From assembly GCA_027014155.1 (NCBI GenBank), contig JALWEG010000019.1, forward strand, positions 1 to 46,445: 46,445 bases of DNA. Direction: 5' to 3'. The position numbers and the translations under genes are program-made. The notes beneath the pieces were generated by a model. The model ran no database searches and was not told where the DNA came from. It saw only the letters and a list, made by a program, of their open reading frames with translations. This stretch comes from Aquificaceae bacterium. GTDB taxonomy: Bacteria > Aquificota > Aquificia > Aquificales > Aquificaceae. Below, in pieces: positions 31,014-39,084 of this stretch; position 1 is the first letter of the stretch; each line of letters opens with the position of its first letter.

Positions 31014-33212
31014 ATGTGGAGAGTTATATATACAGGCCACAGGAGCGCGGCCGAGAACGTGGCTCTGGACGCCACACTCCTTGAGCTGAAGGCAGAGGGC
31101 AAGATTCCCAACACGGTAAGGTTTCTTCAGTTTAGACCCGAATGCGTTCTTGTAGGATACCACCAGAGCGTTGAACAGGAGGTTAGGACAGAATACACGC
31201 AGAGGGAAGGCATAGATGTGGGCAGGAGGATAACGGGAGGAGGTGCAATCCTCTTTGACGAGAGCCAGATAGGCTGGGAGATAGTGGCCGATAGAAGGGC
31301 CTTGGGAGACCTGAGCTACGAGGAGCTGACCGCAAAGATATGCAGGGCGGCGGCAAAGGGACTGCGCAAGCTGGGCATAAACGCAGAGTTCAGACCCAGA
31401 AACGATATAGAGGTAAACGGGAAGAAAATCTCCGGAACCGGTGGTGTGTTTGAGGGAAGCGCCTTCCTCTATCAGGGGACGCTCCTTATGGACTTTAACG
31501 TTGAGAGAATGCTAAAAAGCCTCCAGATTCCCGTGGAGAAGCTCACCTCTAAGGGAATAAAGGCGGCGGAGGATAGGGTGAGCTGGGTGAAAAAGGAGCT
31601 TGGCAGGCTTCCCTCAAAGGAAGAAGTGTTTGAGGCCATGCTCAAGGCCTTTGAGGAGGAACTCGGCATAGAGACCCGGTGGGGAGAGCTGAGCGAGGAG
31701 GAGGAAGCTCTCCTGAAGGAGAAGCTCCCCTACTACTCCTCCGAGGAGTGGATTTACCAGGTTCGCAGGCCCATGGAGGAGAGCGAGGCTCTCTTCGGGA
31801 TATACAGGTGTCCCGGTGGAACCTTTCGGGTGTCCGCCAAGGTGGATACCAAGACCAAGGTGGTCAGTCAGGTGGTCATAAACGGAGACTTCTTCATAAA
31901 CCCGAAGCGCCTCGTATACGACCTTGAGGCTTACATAAAGCACACCCACGTTGGAGACATGGAAAAGAAGGTCAGAGAGTTCTTTAAGGGAAGGGAGTTT
32001 GAGGCGGTAAACCTCTCGGTGGACGACTTCGTTGAGGCGGTCATGTTCCCCCTGAGGAAACTGGAGGCGGAGGATTTGGGTTTTGATAAAAAAAAACTCA
32101 ACAGGGTGATAGGTAGCATAGGGGGAGGTCTTAAAGAGAACATAAAGAAGGCCAAGGTTATGTTGCTCCCTTACTGCGCCAAACCCTCCTGGTGCGATTA
32201 CAGGCACACGGACGACTGCGGGGAGTGCGGCGGTTGCTCCGTGGGAGACCTGTACAGAATGGCCTACGAGCGGGACATGATTCCCATAACCATAACCAGC
32301 TTTGAGATGCTCAGGGATACCCTGCAGTGGTGCGGAGAGCACGGCTACACCTACATAGGCCACTGCTGTTATGAGTTTTACGAAAAAAGATACGAGATAT
32401 TTCGCAAGGCCAAGGAGTGGGGTGCCAACGGGGTGCTCATGGACATAGAGGGAACCACCTGCTACGACTTGGGTGTTGAGGAGGAAGAGAAGGCTTACCA
32501 CGGAGAGTTTCAGGTGGAGCTGGACCTTTTTGTTAAAGACTCGGAGAACCTGCTATCCGTAAAGGAAATAAGGAAAGAGAACGTTAGGAAGGTGGGTAAA
32601 GAGAAGCCCGTGCCGACGGAGTTGCTGGAGATATACAAGCCTCCTTACTACAAGATTCCCAAGGTCGCTCCGGGACCCGAGGAGGACAGAACGAGGCTTC
32701 CGGTAATGAGGGATTGCCAAGGAGACAGGAGTTTTGTAAGTGGGAAGGCGGTAAGCCATGAGGAAGCCTTGCGAGAGGCGCTCCGTATGCTCATGCAGGC
32801 ACAGAGGCCTACCATAATCGTGGGGCCCCTCGTGCTCTGGAAGTGGAACCGGGAAAGTGAAGCCAAGAGCCGTATGATAAAAGAGCTTCTTGAGGCATTT
32901 CCGCAACTGAACCTACACCTCCTGCCCGATTACAGGCCCAAGAACAAAAACGTAGACTTCGGCAGGGAGATAGACCCGCCCAATCCGCACCTCTCAATAC
33001 TTCACGGGGAGCACGACCTTACCCTCATGGTGGGCGTTCACTGCTACAGGACCGACTTCGTTATAAGGCTTCTTAGAAAACACACCGACACCAGGATAAT
33101 AACCCTCTGCTCCCTTCACGGACACCCCGAGTCCGATGTCTCTATAGCCGGAGTCAATTCCAAAAGGCTAAAGAGGTTTAGAGAGGAGGCGTCTAAGCTA
33201 CTACGAGGTTGA
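31014..33212 (+). CDS. Fusion: lipoate-protein ligase, DUF116 and CODH-like domain
   Basis: A 732-residue three-part protein. (1) ~1-345, LplA-type ligase: RRITGGGAILFDES (the RRxSGGG motif), NDIEVNGKKISGTGG with the catalytic-type Lys, and an LplA C-terminal domain (FRVSAKVDTKTKVVSQVV). (2) ~375-510, DUF116: MLLPYCAKPSWC, then DDCGECGGCSVGDLYRMAYE, a Cys cluster fit for an Fe-S centre, plus IGHCCYEFY. (3) ~580-732, a Rossmann-like domain (RPTIIVGPLVLWKWN ... HLSILHGEHDLTLMVGVHCY) resembling CODH beta/ACS epsilon-family proteins. GGAGG precedes the ATG. Lipoate attachment plus an Fe-S/CODH-like module suggests a lipoyl-protein redox system such as the sHdr-type sulfur pathway; that is inference. 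It overlaps leuS-beta by 20 bp. Confidence 0.85.
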   Translation: MWRVIYTGHRSAAENVALDATLLELKAEGKIPNTVRFLQFRPECVLVGYHQSVEQEVRTEYTQREGIDVGRRITGGGAILFDESQIGWEIVADRRALGDLSYEELTAKICRAAAKGLRKLGINAEFRPRNDIEVNGKKISGTGGVFEGSAFLYQGTLLMDFNVERMLKSLQIPVEKLTSKGIKAAEDRVSWVKKELGRLPSKEEVFEAMLKAFEEELGIETRWGELSEEEEALLKEKLPYYSSEEWIYQVRRPMEESEALFGIYRCPGGTFRVSAKVDTKTKVVSQVVINGDFFINPKRLVYDLEAYIKHTHVGDMEKKVREFFKGREFEAVNLSVDDFVEAVMFPLRKLEAEDLGFDKKKLNRVIGSIGGGLKENIKKAKVMLLPYCAKPSWCDYRHTDDCGECGGCSVGDLYRMAYERDMIPITITSFEMLRDTLQWCGEHGYTYIGHCCYEFYEKRYEIFRKAKEWGANGVLMDIEGTTCYDLGVEEEEKAYHGEFQVELDLFVKDSENLLSVKEIRKENVRKVGKEKPVPTELLEIYKPPYYKIPKVAPGPEEDRTRLPVMRDCQGDRSFVSGKAVSHEEALREALRMLMQAQRPTIIVGPLVLWKWNRESEAKSRMIKELLEAFPQLNLHLLPDYRPKNKNVDFGREIDPPNPHLSILHGEHDLTLMVGVHCYRTDFVIRLLRKHTDTRIITLCSLHGHPESDVSIAGVNSKRLKRFREEASKLLRG

Positions 33213-34062
33213 CCAGCTTCCCCTTAACGTATATGAGCTTCCTAAGGGATTTGCCCTCTAAGTGCCTTCTGAGCCTCTCCTCGGAGAGGACTATCTCCCT
33301 CACCTTAGCCTCGTCGGCGTCGGAGGGCACCTTGACCTTTGCCCTGAGCTTGCCGTTTACCTGAACCGGAATCTCAATCATATCTTGCTTCAGAGCCTCC
33401 TCATCAACCTCGGGAAAGCTCTCTTCCACTATAAGCCTTTCCTTGTCCAGCTGGGACCACACCTCTTCACATACATGGGGAGCTATGGGCGATAGCATTA
33501 AAGTCATCAGCTCAAAGGCCTCCTTTAGAACCTTTAAGCCCTCCTCGTCTTTGGGTTCAAAGCCCTGCAGGAGGTTTAGCATCTCCATAATGGTGGCTAT
33601 AGCGGTGTTGAACTGGTAGCGCTTCTCCATATCCTGCAGGTACTTGGAGTAATAGGTGTGAACCCTTCTCCTCAGGTCTGCAAGCTCTTGGGAAAGCTCT
33701 TTAAAGTCTTCCCTTCGGTAGCTTACATCTTTTACAAGGGGTATGACCTTCTGAGAGAAGTTCCAAAACCTGTTCAAGAATCTGTAGGCTCCCTGTATGC
33801 CCTCGTCCGTCCACTCAAAGTCCTGCTCGGGGGGTGCGGCAAAGAGTATGTACAGGCGCACCGTATCCGCCCCGTATCTTTCTATGGCCTCTTCCGGGTC
33901 CACCACGTTTGCCTTTGATTTAGACATCTTTGCGCTTTCGCCCAGTTTGGCCTCAACCACGTCCAAATATCTCTGGTAATCTTCATACAGTTCCTTCAAT
34001 AAGAATAGGACGTTGTCCCCTGCGGATATCTGTTTTTCCTGCATTAACTCCTTTATCTTCAT
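33193..34062 (-). CDS. leuS: Leucyl-tRNA synthetase beta subunit (split LeuRS)
   Basis: A 289-residue C-terminal piece of LeuRS. It begins only ~45 residues before KMSKSKANVVDPEE, continues through YGADTVRLYILFAAPPEQDF, the anticodon-binding helical bundle (RFLNRFWNFSQKVIPL) and the C-terminal domain (PVQVNGKLRAKVKVP). There is no HIGH motif or editing domain; these should be on a separately encoded alpha subunit, not in the window. The split heterodimeric LeuRS with a beta subunit of this length is known from Aquifex aeolicus. TAATAT (34075-34070) ends 7 nt before the ATG without Shine-Dalgarno, so this half-gene has its own leaderless promoter. Confidence 0.95.
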   Translation of the reverse strand: MKIKELMQEKQISAGDNVLFLLKELYEDYQRYLDVVEAKLGESAKMSKSKANVVDPEEAIERYGADTVRLYILFAAPPEQDFEWTDEGIQGAYRFLNRFWNFSQKVIPLVKDVSYRREDFKELSQELADLRRRVHTYYSKYLQDMEKRYQFNTAIATIMEMLNLLQGFEPKDEEGLKVLKEAFELMTLMLSPIAPHVCEEVWSQLDKERLIVEESFPEVDEEALKQDMIEIPVQVNGKLRAKVKVPSDADEAKVREIVLSEERLRRHLEGKSLRKLIYVKGKLVNLVVA

Positions 34063-34069
34063 GATTTTT

Positions 34070-34075
34070 ATATTA
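34070..34075 (-). promoter_or_regulatory. Putative -10 box of leuS-beta, leaderless type
   Basis: TAATAT on the minus strand ends 7 nt before ATG 34062; no Shine-Dalgarno is present and the -35 region is weak. Confidence 0.5.
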
Positions 34076-34123
34076 GCATCATGCCCTTTTCAAAGACATA
34101 AATGAGTTCTTTATCAAAAAATC

Positions 34124-34152
34124 TTGACACCTTCGGTGTGTGAATCTATACT
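34124..34152 (+). promoter_or_regulatory. Strong sigma-70-type promoter of nirS with an operator-like inverted repeat
   Basis: TTGACA (34124-34129), 17-nt spacer, TATACT (34147-34152): near consensus. Overlapping the -35 and spacer is ACACC-TTC-GGTGT (34127-34139). The leader is ~35 nt and contains GGGAGGT 7 nt before the nirS ATG. No canonical FNR/NNR site (TTGAT-N4-ATCAA) is seen, although TCAA-N6-TTGA occurs at 34114-34127. Confidence 0.7.
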
Positions 34153-34194
34153 TACAAATATGAGCAATCTCATGATGAGTGGGAGGTACTTAGT

Positions 34195-35829
34195 ATGAGG
34201 GTCAAAAGCGCCTTGGTAGCACTTGTAGTTGGGTTGGTAGGCTTAGGCGGCTCCACATCTATGGGCGGCGACCTTCCTAAAATCACGCCTCAAGAGATGA
34301 AGAAGGCGTCGCAGATTTACTTTGACAGGTGTGCGGGCTGCCACGGAATGCTCAGAAAGGGAGCAACGGGTCCCAAGCTGACACCCGAGGTTACCCGTAA
34401 GAGGGGTATTAAGTACCTGGAAACGGTCATGTACAACGGCCTTCCGGGTGGTATGCCCGACTGGGGTAAGCAGGGAGTTCTCAGTAAAAAGGATATAAAC
34501 CTTCTGGCACGATTCCTGATGCACGAACCGCCTCCACCTCCTGAGAGAGACATGAAGGACATACTCAACTCCTGGAAGCTGTACGTTCCCCCGGAAAAGA
34601 GGCCCAAAAAGCCCATGCACGGCAGGAATTGGCAGAACTTCTTCGGCGTGATTCTGAGGGACGCCGGGAAGGTGGCCATCATAGACGGGGATAAGAAAGA
34701 GTTGGTCAGCCTGGTGGACACCGGATTCGCCGTTCACATACTTAGGGCTTCCGCTACCGGAAGGTACTTCTACTCCATAGGTAGGGACGGTAAGGTAACC
34801 CTTATAGACCTCTGGATGAAGAAGCCCGACAAGGTGGCGGAGGTCAAGGCCTGCTTTGACGCCAGGTCAGTGGACGTCAGCAAGTACGCGGGCCACAGGG
34901 GCAATTACAAGGACAAGCTGGCGGTGGTAGGTTGCTACTGGCCACCCTCCTTTGTGATAATGGACGGCTTGACACTGAAACCTCTGAAGATAATCGGAAC
35001 CAGCGATTACACCTATGACACCAACGAGTTCGTCAGGGAAGCGAGGGTAGCCTCCATAGTGGCCTCTCACGACCAGCCCGAGTGGGTCATAAATATGAAG
35101 GAGACCGGTAAGGTATGGCTCGTTGATTACTCTGACATAAAGAACCTTAAGGTGGCCGTCATAGACGCCGAGAGATTCCTCCACGACGGCGGTTGGGACA
35201 TCTCCAAGAGGTACTTCCTCGTGGCCGCCAACATGAGAAATAAGGTGGTGGTAATAGACACCCTTGAAAAGGAACTGGAGGCAATAATTGAGACGGGAGT
35301 CAAGCCCCACCCCGGAAGGGGAGCCAACGTGTATAACCTAAAATACGGACCTATATGGTGCACGGGACACCTCGGCTCTCCGGAAGTAGCCTGCATAGGG
35401 GTTGATAAGAGGAACCACCCCGAATACGCCTGGAAGGTGGTCAAGAAGATAAGGCTACCCGGTGAAGGTGGAGGAAACCTCTTCGTCAAAACCCACCCCA
35501 GAGCTAAGTACATATTCGCCGACAGAACCCTCAACCCTGACCCCAAGCTCCAGAGGTCTTTCCACGTGATAGATAAGCAGAGCTTGGAAGTGGTGAAGAC
35601 CATAGAGATTCCAAAGAAATATAAGGGAAGGGTTGTCCACTTTGAGTTCAGCGAGGACGGCAAGGAACTATGGGTATCCGTATGGGGCAAGAAGACCAAA
35701 CCCGAGGAGCAAGCCATACTGGTTTACGATGCCGAGACCCTGAAGCTCAAGAACGAGATAACCGGCAAGTGGGTGGTCACCCCTACGGGTAAGTTCAACG
35801 TCCACAACACCCTGAGGGACGTCTATTGA
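34195..35829 (+). CDS. nirS: Cytochrome cd1 nitrite reductase
   Basis: A 544-residue periplasmic enzyme that reduces nitrite to NO. Seen: signal peptide (~1-25), a cytochrome c domain with CAGCH (~46-50) and Met in GGMPDWGKQ, then the eight-bladed d1 propeller (~150-544). Both active-site histidines of NirS have counterparts, in IWCTGHLGS and FVKTHPRAKYIF; FAVHILRASATGRYFY fits the d1-ligating His region. Length is standard. First gene of the denitrification cluster, with its own strong promoter. It needs haem d1 made by the genes that follow. Confidence 0.97.
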   Translation: MRVKSALVALVVGLVGLGGSTSMGGDLPKITPQEMKKASQIYFDRCAGCHGMLRKGATGPKLTPEVTRKRGIKYLETVMYNGLPGGMPDWGKQGVLSKKDINLLARFLMHEPPPPPERDMKDILNSWKLYVPPEKRPKKPMHGRNWQNFFGVILRDAGKVAIIDGDKKELVSLVDTGFAVHILRASATGRYFYSIGRDGKVTLIDLWMKKPDKVAEVKACFDARSVDVSKYAGHRGNYKDKLAVVGCYWPPSFVIMDGLTLKPLKIIGTSDYTYDTNEFVREARVASIVASHDQPEWVINMKETGKVWLVDYSDIKNLKVAVIDAERFLHDGGWDISKRYFLVAANMRNKVVVIDTLEKELEAIIETGVKPHPGRGANVYNLKYGPIWCTGHLGSPEVACIGVDKRNHPEYAWKVVKKIRLPGEGGGNLFVKTHPRAKYIFADRTLNPDPKLQRSFHVIDKQSLEVVKTIEIPKKYKGRVVHFEFSEDGKELWVSVWGKKTKPEEQAILVYDAETLKLKNEITGKWVVTPTGKFNVHNTLRDVY

Positions 35830-35843
35830 TAAGGAGAGAGAGG

Positions 35844-37526
35844 ATGGCTTCCCTCCCTATACCCCGTGCCTTTTTCCTCTCCCTTTTCCTTTTTCCTCTT
35901 TTCTCCTTTTCCTCTGAAGCGGGAAAATCCCTTTACATGAAACACTGCGCCTCTTGTCATCACGAGCAGAGGATAGGCAGGAGTGCACCGCCCCTGATAC
36001 CCCAACTGCTCAGACGCGTCTCCGATAGAAAACTGGAGGAGATTATAAAGAAGGGACTCCCCGCATCAAACATGCCGGCTTTTCCCCAGCTGTCCGATAG
36101 GGAGCTGAGGGAGCTGGTCAAATACCTGAGGAGTCCGGTAGGTGAGGTTAGCTACACAGTAAAAGATATAAAGGAAAGCAGAAAGGAACTCGCTACAAAA
36201 AACAAAAACTTGGGAATAAAAAACGTAAAGAACTTAGTGGTGGTGGTTGAAAAAGGTAAGGGCAGAGTGTGGCTCATGGAGGGGGAGGAGGTTCTGGACA
36301 GGTTTCCTTTCAAGAACGTTCACGGAGGTGTGAAGTTCTCTCCCGACGGAAGGGACTTCTACGTTCCTGCCAGGGACGGGAGGGTGCTCAGGTACAGCCT
36401 TGAGGAGGGAAGGCCAAAGGAAGAGGTTAGAGCTTGCGTTTATCTGAGAAACATAGCCGTTTCCAGAGATGGCAACTTTGTAGTCGCCGGTTGCATACTG
36501 CCGTCCGCCCTGGTGGTGATGGACAGAGGTCTAAATCCCACAAAGCTTATACCTTTTAAGGGACGCCTAAGTGCGGTTTACCAGCTAAACGAGCGAGGGG
36601 GCTTCATCTTCACCTTCAGAAACAAACCTTACGTTGGCTTTCTTGGCGAGGAGTTCAAACTCTCACTCAAGAGGATAGATAGCCCCTTAGAGGACTTCTT
36701 TATAGACCCCTTAGAGATGTATCTGATAGGAAGCTCAAGGGAGGGAAAGGAGATAGCGGTTTACGAGATAAACGGTTTAAAAAAGGTCTATGGGAGGAGA
36801 ATAGACAGCTTGCCCCATCTTTTCTCCTCCTTTTTTTGGTACAAAGACGGTAAATTCTTCTTCGCCACGAGGCACGCCAAGGCGAAAAGAATCAGCGTTT
36901 GGCGTATGTACGACTGGAAGTTAGAGAGGGAGATTGAGACGGAAGGCAGCGGCTTCTTCGTAAGAACGCACCCCCTTACCCCCTACCTCTGGATAGACAA
37001 CTCTTCGGACACACTTCTGCTCGTGGACAAGAGGGATTTCAGCGTTAAGAAGCTAAAGGTGGTTCCCGGCAAGAGGGCCACCCACGTGGAGTTCTCAGCA
37101 GACGGGAGGATAGCCTACATCAGCGTTTACGATAGGGACGGGAATCTCGTCCTGATGGACGCTCAGACCTTAGAGACTATAACCCGGCTTCCTGCAGACA
37201 GACCCGCCGGGAAGTACAACTTCGTTATGAAGGGAAGGAGGTTCTATCCCGCCCTTTTGGGATACGAGGTATTCATGGCAAAGTGCTGGGGCTGCCATCA
37301 TCAGGAGGAGAAAGCCTTTGCACCCTCTTTCAGGTGGATAGCCAACCACAGAGAGCCTGCCCAAATACTCTCTCATATCGCAAATCCCGAGAAAAGCGCT
37401 CCTCTGCTGGGATACAAGAGGAGCGCCATGCCACGCATAGAGCTTTCCAAAGAGGAGGTATATTCTCTATTATCATTTATAGAATCCTTCAAACACAACG
37501 AGGAGGGAAGTCATGGAAGACATTGA
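35844..37526 (+). CDS. nirN: NirN-like d1 protein with an extra C-terminal cytochrome c domain
   Basis: A 560-residue exported protein. After the signal peptide (FFLSLFLFPLFSFSSEA) comes a cytochrome c domain with CASCH (~34-38) and Met in SNMPAFPQ, then a d1-type propeller (~105-465; FVRTHPLTPYLW holds one His), then a second cytochrome c domain (~470-560) with CWGCHH and Met in SAMPRIELS. The NirS active-site His in TGHLG has no equivalent (the region reads KPYVGFLGE), which argues against nitrite reduction and for NirN-type dihydro-d1 dehydrogenase activity. The extra domain looks like a NirC-type cytochrome fused on as a built-in electron acceptor. ATG 35844 has AAGGAG upstream; TTG 35826 is less likely. 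Confidence 0.85.
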   Translation: MASLPIPRAFFLSLFLFPLFSFSSEAGKSLYMKHCASCHHEQRIGRSAPPLIPQLLRRVSDRKLEEIIKKGLPASNMPAFPQLSDRELRELVKYLRSPVGEVSYTVKDIKESRKELATKNKNLGIKNVKNLVVVVEKGKGRVWLMEGEEVLDRFPFKNVHGGVKFSPDGRDFYVPARDGRVLRYSLEEGRPKEEVRACVYLRNIAVSRDGNFVVAGCILPSALVVMDRGLNPTKLIPFKGRLSAVYQLNERGGFIFTFRNKPYVGFLGEEFKLSLKRIDSPLEDFFIDPLEMYLIGSSREGKEIAVYEINGLKKVYGRRIDSLPHLFSSFFWYKDGKFFFATRHAKAKRISVWRMYDWKLEREIETEGSGFFVRTHPLTPYLWIDNSSDTLLLVDKRDFSVKKLKVVPGKRATHVEFSADGRIAYISVYDRDGNLVLMDAQTLETITRLPADRPAGKYNFVMKGRRFYPALLGYEVFMAKCWGCHHQEEKAFAPSFRWIANHREPAQILSHIANPEKSAPLLGYKRSAMPRIELSKEEVYSLLSFIESFKHNEEGSHGRH

Positions 37527-37989
37527 GAAGTATTGGAGTATCCACAGGCCGAAGTTGGGAGACCAGGTGCCCCTGAGCATATTCAGGGCTTTCCGACACT
37601 TTAGCGCGGGCTACGTTGAAGACCTGATGGGTGAGAAGGGGAGCATCACCGTCTTCTACAACGCCGGTAGAACTCTCGGTGCCGAGGTGGGCAAGCGTCT
37701 CGGTGGAAACTCCTTAGATGAGTATCTAAACAAGGTGGTTAACTTTGTAGAGGAACAGAGGATAGGTATCCTCGTGCCCGTGAGCCTTGGCCAGGACCTG
37801 ATGGTGTTCCAACTTGAAGAGTGTATCACCTGCGCGGGAATGCCCAACATAGGTAGGCGGATTTGCCACTTTGAGGCGGGTCTGGTGGCCGGCATAGTGG
37901 AGCACATCTTGGGCCGCAGGGTGGTGGCCAAAGAGACCAAGTGCAACGCCATGGGAGAAGGTGTCTGCGAGGTGAGCGTGAGAGTGTAG
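37513..37989 (+). CDS. V4R (4-vinyl-reductase) domain protein in the nir cluster
   Basis: A 158-residue cytoplasmic protein made of a single V4R domain: SAGYVEDLMGEKGSITVFYNAG, ECITCAGMPNIGRRICHFEAG with Cys at ~102, 105 and ~116, GIVEHILGRRVVAKETKC and a final CEVSVRV. V4R domains bind small ligands or metals and occur in BchJ (chlorophyll synthesis) and in sensor regulators. Standing alone between nirN and nirJ it could bind a tetrapyrrole intermediate, haem or NO; that is inference. It overlaps nirN by 14 bp and is followed by nirJ after 3 bp, so it is surely co-translated with d1-synthesis proteins. Confidence 0.85.
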   Translation: MEDIEKYWSIHRPKLGDQVPLSIFRAFRHFSAGYVEDLMGEKGSITVFYNAGRTLGAEVGKRLGGNSLDEYLNKVVNFVEEQRIGILVPVSLGQDLMVFQLEECITCAGMPNIGRRICHFEAGLVAGIVEHILGRRVVAKETKCNAMGEGVCEVSVRV

Positions 37990-37992
37990 GAG

Positions 37993-39084
37993 ATGCTCAG
38001 GATAAGCGAGTACATAAGGAAGGCTTTGGGGAATGCAAGCAACACCCCCTTCGGGGGTGTGATACTGATATGGAATCTAACGAACCGGTGCAACCTCTAC
38101 TGCAAGCACTGCTACTCGGCGGCAAATCAGGAGGTAGAGGGAGAGTTGTCGTATCAAGAAGCCATTTCCCTTGTCCCTCAGCTCGCCCTGAGCGGTGTGA
38201 AATTCGCAATCCTTTCCGGCGGCGAGCCGCTGCTCAGAGAGGATATATACGATATAGCGAGAGAGCTAAGAAGGGCAGGTATAAGGACCTACCTCTCCAC
38301 CAACGGACTCCTCATAAACAAAGAGAATATCGGAGATATAAAGTCCAGCTTTGATTACGTAGGAATAAGCTTAGACGGCAAGCCTGAGACCCACGATCTG
38401 TTCAGAGGAAAGATGGACTCCTTTGAGAGGGCCCTCCGGAGCCTTGAGCTGTGTATGGAGGAGGGAATCAGGACGGGACTCAGGTTCACGCTTACCCAAA
38501 GCACCGCCAAAGACCTACCCTTTATCTTCAACCTCGCGGAGGAGATAGGTGTACCCAAGCTATACATATCCCACCTTGTGAGCGCCGGTAGAGGTGTAAG
38601 GCTCAGCAACCCCCAAAAGAGGCAGTACAGAGAGCTGGTGAGATTCATAATCTACAAGGCCTTTGAGTTTCATGAAAAGGGGATAGGCATAGACGTGGTC
38701 ACGGGAAACAACGAGGCCGATGCAGTTCTACTCCAGGAGGAGTTCAGTAAGCGATACCCGGACAGAGCGGAAAAGCTCTACGACATACTGCTGAGTTGGG
38801 GAGGAAATCAGGCAGGAGTCAGGTTGGTTAACATAGACCACAGGGGCAACGTAAAGCCCGACCCCTTCTTCAATGATTCCTTGGGCAACGTCAGGGAGCG
38901 GAGCTTTAATCAAATCTGGAACTCCAACGGACTTTTGAGCTTCCTCAGGAAAAGACCTCGGCCTTTGAAGGGCAGGTGTTCCACCTGCAAGTACATAGGA
39001 ATCTGCAACGGAAACTCAAGGGCGAGGGCGTTCTTCTACAGCGGCAACTACGCAGGGGAGGACCCGGCATGCTACCTATCCTGA
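37993..39084 (+). CDS. nirJ: Haem d1 biosynthesis radical SAM protein
   Basis: A 363-residue cytoplasmic enzyme that removes propionates to install the d1 oxo groups. Seen: the radical SAM CxxxCxxC in NRCNLYCKHCYSA (~32-44), SGGEPLLRED, TNGLLI, GISLDG, and a C-terminal Cys cluster (CSTCKYIGICNGNSRARA, then DPAC) for an auxiliary [4Fe-4S] centre, as expected for NirJ. Start ATG 37993 has GGAG just upstream. A strong hairpin (38042-38060) lies ~50 nt into the coding region. It overlaps nirF by 16 bp. Confidence 0.95.
   Translation: MLRISEYIRKALGNASNTPFGGVILIWNLTNRCNLYCKHCYSAANQEVEGELSYQEAISLVPQLALSGVKFAILSGGEPLLREDIYDIARELRRAGIRTYLSTNGLLINKENIGDIKSSFDYVGISLDGKPETHDLFRGKMDSFERALRSLELCMEEGIRTGLRFTLTQSTAKDLPFIFNLAEEIGVPKLYISHLVSAGRGVRLSNPQKRQYRELVRFIIYKAFEFHEKGIGIDVVTGNNEADAVLLQEEFSKRYPDRAEKLYDILLSWGGNQAGVRLVNIDHRGNVKPDPFFNDSLGNVRERSFNQIWNSNGLLSFLRKRPRPLKGRCSTCKYIGICNGNSRARAFFYSGNYAGEDPACYLS
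38042..38060 (+). promoter_or_regulatory. Strong hairpin inside the 5' coding region of nirJ
   Basis: ACACCCCC (38042-38049), loop TTC, GGGGGTGT (38053-38060): a perfect 8-bp stem starting about 50 nt after the nirJ start codon. No U-tract follows. It resembles the ACACC-TTC-GGTGT repeat of the nirS promoter. Confidence 0.55.

Noticed and set aside
34105-34160. FNR/DNR-type site upstream of nirS
   Set aside because: Only ATCAA and TTGAC half-sites in the wrong relative orientation are present (TCAA-N6-TTGA); no TTGAT-N4-ATCAA match.
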